Shown here piece after piece: positions 4,993 to 8,147 of a DNA stretch of 8,147 nt. A program made the translations under genes and the position numbers. Position 1 is the stretch's first letter; every line of letters starts with the position of its first letter. The stretch comes from an uncultured Collinsella sp. (GTDB lineage Bacteria; Actinomycetota; Coriobacteriia; Coriobacteriales; Coriobacteriaceae). Below the pieces are notes generated by a model. The model ran no database searches, was not told the DNA's origin, and saw only the letters and a program-made list of their open reading frames with translations. The stretch spans positions 1-8,147 of the forward strand of contig CATVZP010000091.1 in assembly GCA_958348565.1 (NCBI GenBank), read 5' to 3'.

Positions 4993-6393
4993 CTAATCAA
5001 CCACGTGGGTCGTGGCGACCTGTTTGAGCCAGGCTGCCGACTTCTTAAGGCGGCGCTTATAGCCATCCATCAGATCGACCTCGACAAAGCCGTAACGATT
5101 CTTAAAGGCATTGGCCCAAGACCAGTTATCGATGACGGCCCAGTAGTGATAGCCCCGGCATTTGGCGCCCTCGGAGATTGCCTTGGCAACCCACTCCAGG
5201 TGCTGGCGCACAAAGTCGACGCGGTAGTCATCCTGGATGGTTCCTTCGGCATCGCGGTTCTTGTATTCGTCCATGATGCCGATGCCGTTCTCGGAAACGA
5301 ACCACTCAAGATCGGGGTAGTTCTTAGCGCAGTCCATGCCAAAGTCGTAGAGGCCCTGCGGGTAGATCTCCCAGCCGCGGCTCTCGTTCATAACGGCGTC
5401 GGGCCACACGTACTCGTCGGCAAAGTGCGGCAGACCGTACTGGTCGATCTTGCTCGCCGGCGCCTGAACGCGCGTGGGGTGGTAGTAGTTGCAACCGAGC
5501 CAGTCGACAACACCCTGCTTAAGAATCTCTTGGTCGCCGGCACGGAACGGAAGCTTAACGCCGCCCTCGGCCAGGCTGTCGAGCACGTCGGCAGGAAGCT
5601 CGCCCTTGGTAATAAGGTCGAGCCACCAGCGATTGTTGATGCCGCTGGTCATACGCACAGCCTCGAGGTCTGCCTCGCTGGGGTTCTCCTTGGTGTAGAC
5701 CGGGGTAAAGCAGTTGATCATGCCGATCTTGGCATCAGCGCGAACGGCGCCCTCGTCATAGGCGCGACGGTAGTTGGCCACGGCCAGCGCGTGCGCCAGC
5801 GAGATGTGATACTGCACGGTGCGAGCGCGGCTAAAGTCGTGGAGCTGCGGGAACCACACGCCCTCCTGATAGCGCTGCTCGGGCTCGACGATGGGCTCGT
5901 TAAAGGTGAACCAGTACTTGATCTCCTGGCCAAACTCGTGGAAGGCGACGTCGGCGTAATGTGCATAAGCCTCGACAACCTCACGGCTCTCCCAGCCGCC
6001 ACGGTTAAAAAGGTAGGTGGGCATGTCAAAGTGGTACAAGTTGACAAACGGCTCCAGGCCGGCTTCGCGAGAGGCGCGGAACAACTCGTGATACCACGCG
6101 GCGCCTTCCTCGTTGAGGTTGCCGTCGGCATCGAGCAGACGGCTCCACTGGATGGAAGTGCGATAGGTATCCAGGCCCAAGTCCTTCAAAATGCGAAGGT
6201 CTTCCTGGTACTTGGCCATAAAGTCATTGCCGGCGTAAGAGCCAACGCAGTTGTAGAACGAGCCCAGATCCTGGATGGACCAGGTGTCCCACAGGTTCTC
6301 GAGCTTGCCGCCCTGGTTCCACTGACCCTCAGTCTGCGGGCCGGACATAGCAGCGCCAAAGAAGAAGTCGTTGGGTAGCTGATACTGTGCCAT
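4993..6393 (-). CDS. GH1 6-phospho-beta-glycosidase (6-phospho-beta-glucosidase, possibly galactosidase)
   Basis: This 466-residue cytoplasmic enzyme should split a 6-phosphorylated beta-disaccharide delivered by the adjacent PTS. It has the GH1 barrel landmarks: FFFGAAMSGPQTEG at the N-terminus (10-23), YHFDMP (120-125), the acid/base Glu166 in TFNEP (163-167) and the nucleophile Glu368 in SENG (367-370). The C-terminal IDNWSWANAFKNRYGF (421-436) holds the residues that separate phospho- from non-phospho-enzymes. Ser425 and Tyr434 match the phosphate-binding Ser428 and Tyr437 of lactococcal LacG. Asn432 stands where LacG has Lys435, with Lys431 beside it, and Trp426 matches LacG Trp429, linked to galactose recognition. 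The glucoside call therefore rests mainly on context (PTS, glucokinase). The ATG at 6393 is 5 bases after GAGGA; a TTG at 6396 is the alternative. It is the first gene of the operon, with a leader of about 160 bases that carries a long hairpin. Confidence 0.93.
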   Translation of the reverse strand: MAQYQLPNDFFFGAAMSGPQTEGQWNQGGKLENLWDTWSIQDLGSFYNCVGSYAGNDFMAKYQEDLRILKDLGLDTYRTSIQWSRLLDADGNLNEEGAAWYHELFRASREAGLEPFVNLYHFDMPTYLFNRGGWESREVVEAYAHYADVAFHEFGQEIKYWFTFNEPIVEPEQRYQEGVWFPQLHDFSRARTVQYHISLAHALAVANYRRAYDEGAVRADAKIGMINCFTPVYTKENPSEADLEAVRMTSGINNRWWLDLITKGELPADVLDSLAEGGVKLPFRAGDQEILKQGVVDWLGCNYYHPTRVQAPASKIDQYGLPHFADEYVWPDAVMNESRGWEIYPQGLYDFGMDCAKNYPDLEWFVSENGIGIMDEYKNRDAEGTIQDDYRVDFVRQHLEWVAKAISEGAKCRGYHYWAVIDNWSWANAFKNRYGFVEVDLMDGYKRRLKKSAAWLKQVATTHVVD

Positions 6394-6429
6394 CAAAGTC
6401 CTCGCTTTCGTGTTCTAGAGCTTCCGGTT

Positions 6430-6515
6430 GGAGACGGGTTTGCTTTGGCAGGTTATCCGGCGCGGGCGCGCACCGGTCATACCGATATCCAACCCGCCAA
6501 AACAAAACCGTCCCC
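6430..6515. repeat. Long hairpin repeat element in the GH1 leader (copies 2 and 3, inverted)
   Basis: Two copies of the element face each other. Arm 1 (6430-6454) and arm 2 (6491-6515, read in reverse) agree at 21 of 25 positions. They flank a 36-base centre that holds a GC hairpin (6457-6476, CCGGCGCGGGCGCGCACCGG). Both arms share the core TTTGGCRGGTT preceded by GGGACGG or GAGACGG, as in the glk leader element. Three of the four mismatches become G-U pairs in the minus-strand RNA and none would pair in the plus-strand RNA. The hairpin is therefore stronger in the transcript of the GH1 operon. It ends about 37 bases before the GH1 ATG. Confidence 0.65.
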
Positions 6516-6560
6516 AAACGGTCGATCCTGTTCTGCGGAAAGATTCCGTTCGTTGCTTAA

Positions 6561-6588
6561 ACTATAGCGCTCTAATTCTAAAAGTAAA
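6561..6588 (-). promoter_or_regulatory. Promoter of the GH1-PTS operon
   Basis: On the minus strand TTTACT (6583-6588) and TATAGT (6561-6566) are spaced by 16 bases. They match the sigma-70 -35 and -10 boxes at 4 and 5 of 6 positions. Transcription would start near 6554, giving a leader of about 160 bases with the long hairpin. An imperfect palindrome centred on AGCGCT (6563-6574) overlaps the -10 box and is a candidate operator for the divergent regulator. Confidence 0.55.
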
Positions 6589-6628
6589 GCGTCTTTTTCT
6601 TTTTTCTTTCTCGAGCTTCTTAGATAAA

Positions 6629-6660
6629 GGTTATATGGGTGCCTTGTTAAGGGTTATACT
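6629..6660 (+). promoter_or_regulatory. Promoter and GGTTATA direct repeat before the GntR gene
   Basis: TATACT (6655-6660) is a good -10 box and would start transcription near 6667, about 30 bases before the regulator ATG. I see no clear -35. GGTTATA occurs twice (6629-6635 and 6652-6658), 23 bases or about two helix turns apart. The second copy overlaps the -10 box, which would suit autoregulation. A partly palindromic TTGATATATGTC (6671-6682) just downstream is another candidate site. The stretch between the two divergent promoters (about 6591-6620) is almost pure pyrimidine on the plus strand. Confidence 0.4.
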
Positions 6661-6696
6661 TACTTGCGTATTGATATATGTCGGAAAGGAGGTTCA

Positions 6697-7416
6697 ATGA
6701 TTCCCAAATACGAGGCGATAGCTGCAGATATTCGTCGAAGCATCGAGGATGGCACTCTTAAACCGGGCGACAAGCTTCCCACCGTCGTTGAGTTCTGCGA
6801 GCTCTATAGCGTTTCCAAAATCACCGTCAAACGAGCTATCGAGCAAATCACCGAGGAAGGTCTTATTACCAGCCGACGCGGATCGGGTACCTACGTTAAG
6901 GACACGGCGGGACTTCCCGGTCAGGCGTTTTTCCAGGGCAAAAACGACCGTGCCCAGGGCTTTTCGTATGAGCACCGCGGGGAGAAGGTGACCTCGGTGG
7001 TCTACGATTTCTCGATTGTTAATCCACCAGCGGACATCGCAGCCCAGCTGGGAATTGCCGAGGATGACTTTGCCTATCACATCGTGCGCGTGCGTCAGGC
7101 CGATGAGAAGCCCATCGTTATCGAGTACACCTACATGCCCCTCGAGCTGATTCCAGGCCTTAAAAAGAAGGACCTGTACGGATCGGTCTACCACTTCATC
7201 CGCGAGCAATGTGGGCTGAAGATTTCGAGCTTCCACCGTACCATTCGCGCCGTGGCAGCAACCGAGGAAGAAGCCGATCGCCTGGACACCAAACCTGGCT
7301 CTCCCCTGCTCGAGCTCACCCAGATTGGCTTTTTGGACAGCGGCGACGCCTTTGAGTATTCGGTCTCGCGCAACGTTGGCGACCGCTTTGAGTTGCACAA
7401 CGTAACGTTGGCATAG
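6697..7416 (+). CDS. GntR/HutC-family transcriptional regulator (winged helix plus UTRA domain)
   Basis: This 239-residue regulator probably controls the divergent GH1-PTS operon in response to a phosphosugar. The N-terminal winged helix-turn-helix spans residues 3-68. It has PKYEAIAADIRRSIEDG, then PGDKLPT (23-29), the recognition region YSVSKITVKRAIEQ (37-50), and the wing GLITSRRGSGTYV (55-67). The UTRA effector domain follows (about 78-236), with the typical IVRVRQADEKPIVIEYTYMP (129-148) and a C-terminal FEYSVSRNVGDRFEL (219-233). Length and domain order are standard for the HutC subfamily. The ATG at 6697 is set by the very strong AAAGGAGG four bases upstream; the in-frame TTG at 6664 would put that site inside the gene. 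Members of this group mostly act as repressors released by sugar phosphates. Here the inducer might be cellobiose 6-phosphate or glucose 6-phosphate, but that is inference from the neighbours only. Confidence 0.93.
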   Translation: MIPKYEAIAADIRRSIEDGTLKPGDKLPTVVEFCELYSVSKITVKRAIEQITEEGLITSRRGSGTYVKDTAGLPGQAFFQGKNDRAQGFSYEHRGEKVTSVVYDFSIVNPPADIAAQLGIAEDDFAYHIVRVRQADEKPIVIEYTYMPLELIPGLKKKDLYGSVYHFIREQCGLKISSFHRTIRAVAATEEEADRLDTKPGSPLLELTQIGFLDSGDAFEYSVSRNVGDRFELHNVTLA

Positions 7417-7430
7417 GTTTTTGTAGTCAT

Positions 7431-7468
7431 GCGGGCGCTCATTTTGAGCAGTTTTACGCGGCGCCCGC
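7431..7468 (+). terminator. Weak terminator or attenuator between the GntR gene and manA
   Basis: Two overlapping structures are possible. One is a short hairpin GCTCA-TTT-TGAGC (7437-7449) followed by AGTTTTA, a weak intrinsic-terminator shape. The other is an outer 8-bp stem GCGGGCGC (7431-7438) with GCGCCCGC (7461-7468), ending about 20 bases before the manA start. They share two bases of the left arm, so full forms compete at their edges. Either may lower read-through into manA, but the T-run is short. Confidence 0.35.
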
Positions 7469-7489
7469 GCAACACAATGGGGTATGAAT

Positions 7490-8147
7490 ATGTCCGATTT
7501 GATTAAACTGACGCCGATCTTCCACGAGAAGATCTGGGGCGGCCGCCAGCTCGAAACCGTATTTGGCTACGACATTCCCGATGGCCCCATCGGTGAGTGT
7601 TGGGCCATCTCGGCCCATCCCAACGGCGACTGCCAGATTGCGGAGGGCCCGTATGTCGGCCACACGCTGTCGTGGCTGTGGGCCGAGCACCGTGAGCTTT
7701 TTGGCAACTGCGAGGGCAAGGAGTTCCCGCTGCTCATTAAGATTCTGGACGCCAAGGACGACCTTTCGATCCAGATTCATCCCAACGACGAGTACGCCGC
7801 CAAGCACGAGAACGGCAGCCTGGGCAAAACCGAGTGCTGGTATGTGCTGGACTGCGAGACCGGCGCCACAATCATCGTCGGCCAGCGTGCCAAGGACCGC
7901 GCCGAGGCCGCACAAATGATCGAGGACGGCCGCTGGGACGACATGCTCAACGTACTGCCAATCCACAAGGGCGACTTTTTCCAGATTGATTCCGGTACCG
8001 TGCACGCCATCAAGACCGGCACGCTCATTTTGGAGACGCAGCAGTCGAGCGACGTGACGTATCGCCTGTACGACTACGACCGTCCCGGCACCGACGGCAA
8101 GCTGCGCCCACTGCACATTGAGCAGAGCCTCGACTGCATCGACTTTG
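7490..8147 (+). CDS. manA: Mannose-6-phosphate isomerase, class I short type (C-terminus cut by window edge)
   Basis: The first 219 codons are visible; the family is usually about 310-320 residues, so roughly a third is missing. The enzyme is a cytoplasmic zinc cupin that interconverts mannose 6-phosphate and fructose 6-phosphate. Conserved blocks are LTPIFHEKIWGGRQL (7-21), GECWAISAHPNG (35-46), and the metal site, in which Gln95 and His97 lie in SIQIHPND, Glu115 in KTECWYVL and His172 in GTVHAI. The block TYRLYDYDRPG (190-200) is also typical. All four zinc ligands are present. I prefer the ATG at 7490, which gives the common start MSDLIKLTPIF and sits 7 bases after a GGGG ribosome site; ATG 7484, in the same frame, is too close to it. 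The site is weak for this genome. The gene lies 73 bases after the GntR gene on the same strand and may be partly co-transcribed with it. Confidence 0.95.
   Translation, partial: MSDLIKLTPIFHEKIWGGRQLETVFGYDIPDGPIGECWAISAHPNGDCQIAEGPYVGHTLSWLWAEHRELFGNCEGKEFPLLIKILDAKDDLSIQIHPNDEYAAKHENGSLGKTECWYVLDCETGATIIVGQRAKDRAEAAQMIEDGRWDDMLNVLPIHKGDFFQIDSGTVHAIKTGTLILETQQSSDVTYRLYDYDRPGTDGKLRPLHIEQSLDCIDF

Noticed and set aside
4948..6378. A 476-codon plus-strand open frame opposite the GH1 gene
   Set aside because: Pure antisense shadow of a GH1 gene with all catalytic residues; low-complexity Val, Leu, Ala-rich protein without family features.
6591..6620. The pyrimidine run as a terminator T-tract for the plus strand
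   Set aside because: No gene precedes it on the plus strand and no stable stem lies directly before it; it is AT-rich spacer between divergent promoters.

Overview
The window looks like chromosomal DNA from a high-GC member of the Coriobacteriia, probably Collinsella or a close relative. This is inferred from the GC-rich codon use, the strong AGGAGG-type ribosome sites, and the mix of PTS genes, ROK glucokinase, Mn-dependent pyrophosphatase and short-type ManA. I ran no database search, so the genus is a guess. The window is mostly core and sugar metabolism. I see no phage, transposase, CRISPR array, tRNA or rRNA.

Layout: (1) 1-204, minus: the start of an NhaA-type Na+/H+ antiporter, cut by the window edge. 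(2) 205-471: the nhaA leader, with an 8-bp inverted repeat, followed by a strong minus-strand terminator for ppaC. (3) 472-1395, minus: ppaC, a family II Mn-dependent pyrophosphatase. (4) 1528-2481, minus: a ROK-family glucokinase. (5) 2482-2722: a repeat hairpin in the glk leader, then the strong terminator of the PTS operon. (6) 2723-6393, minus: an operon transcribed in the order GH1 phospho-beta-glycosidase, PTS IIC, IIB, IIA. (7) 6394-6696: a divergent control region with a second, larger copy of the repeat hairpin in the GH1 leader and promoters facing both ways. (8) 6697-7416, plus: a GntR/HutC-type regulator. (9) 7490 to the window end, plus: manA, cut by the window edge.

How it fits together: IIA, IIB and IIC would import and 6-phosphorylate a beta-linked disaccharide or glucoside. 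The GH1 enzyme would split it inside the cell into a hexose 6-phosphate and a free sugar. If the substrate is cellobiose-like, the free glucose needs an ATP-dependent kinase, and the ROK glucokinase lies just downstream. ManA feeds mannose 6-phosphate into fructose 6-phosphate. The divergent GntR/UTRA protein is the obvious candidate to sense a phosphosugar and control the operon.

The most interesting material is non-coding. A related hairpin repeat lies about 40 bases upstream of both the glucokinase and the GH1 starts. In the GH1 leader, most mismatches between the arms become G-U pairs only in the minus-strand RNA, which is the direction of the operon. The gap between the IIC and IIB genes can form two mutually exclusive stems. 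No clearly novel protein system is visible.
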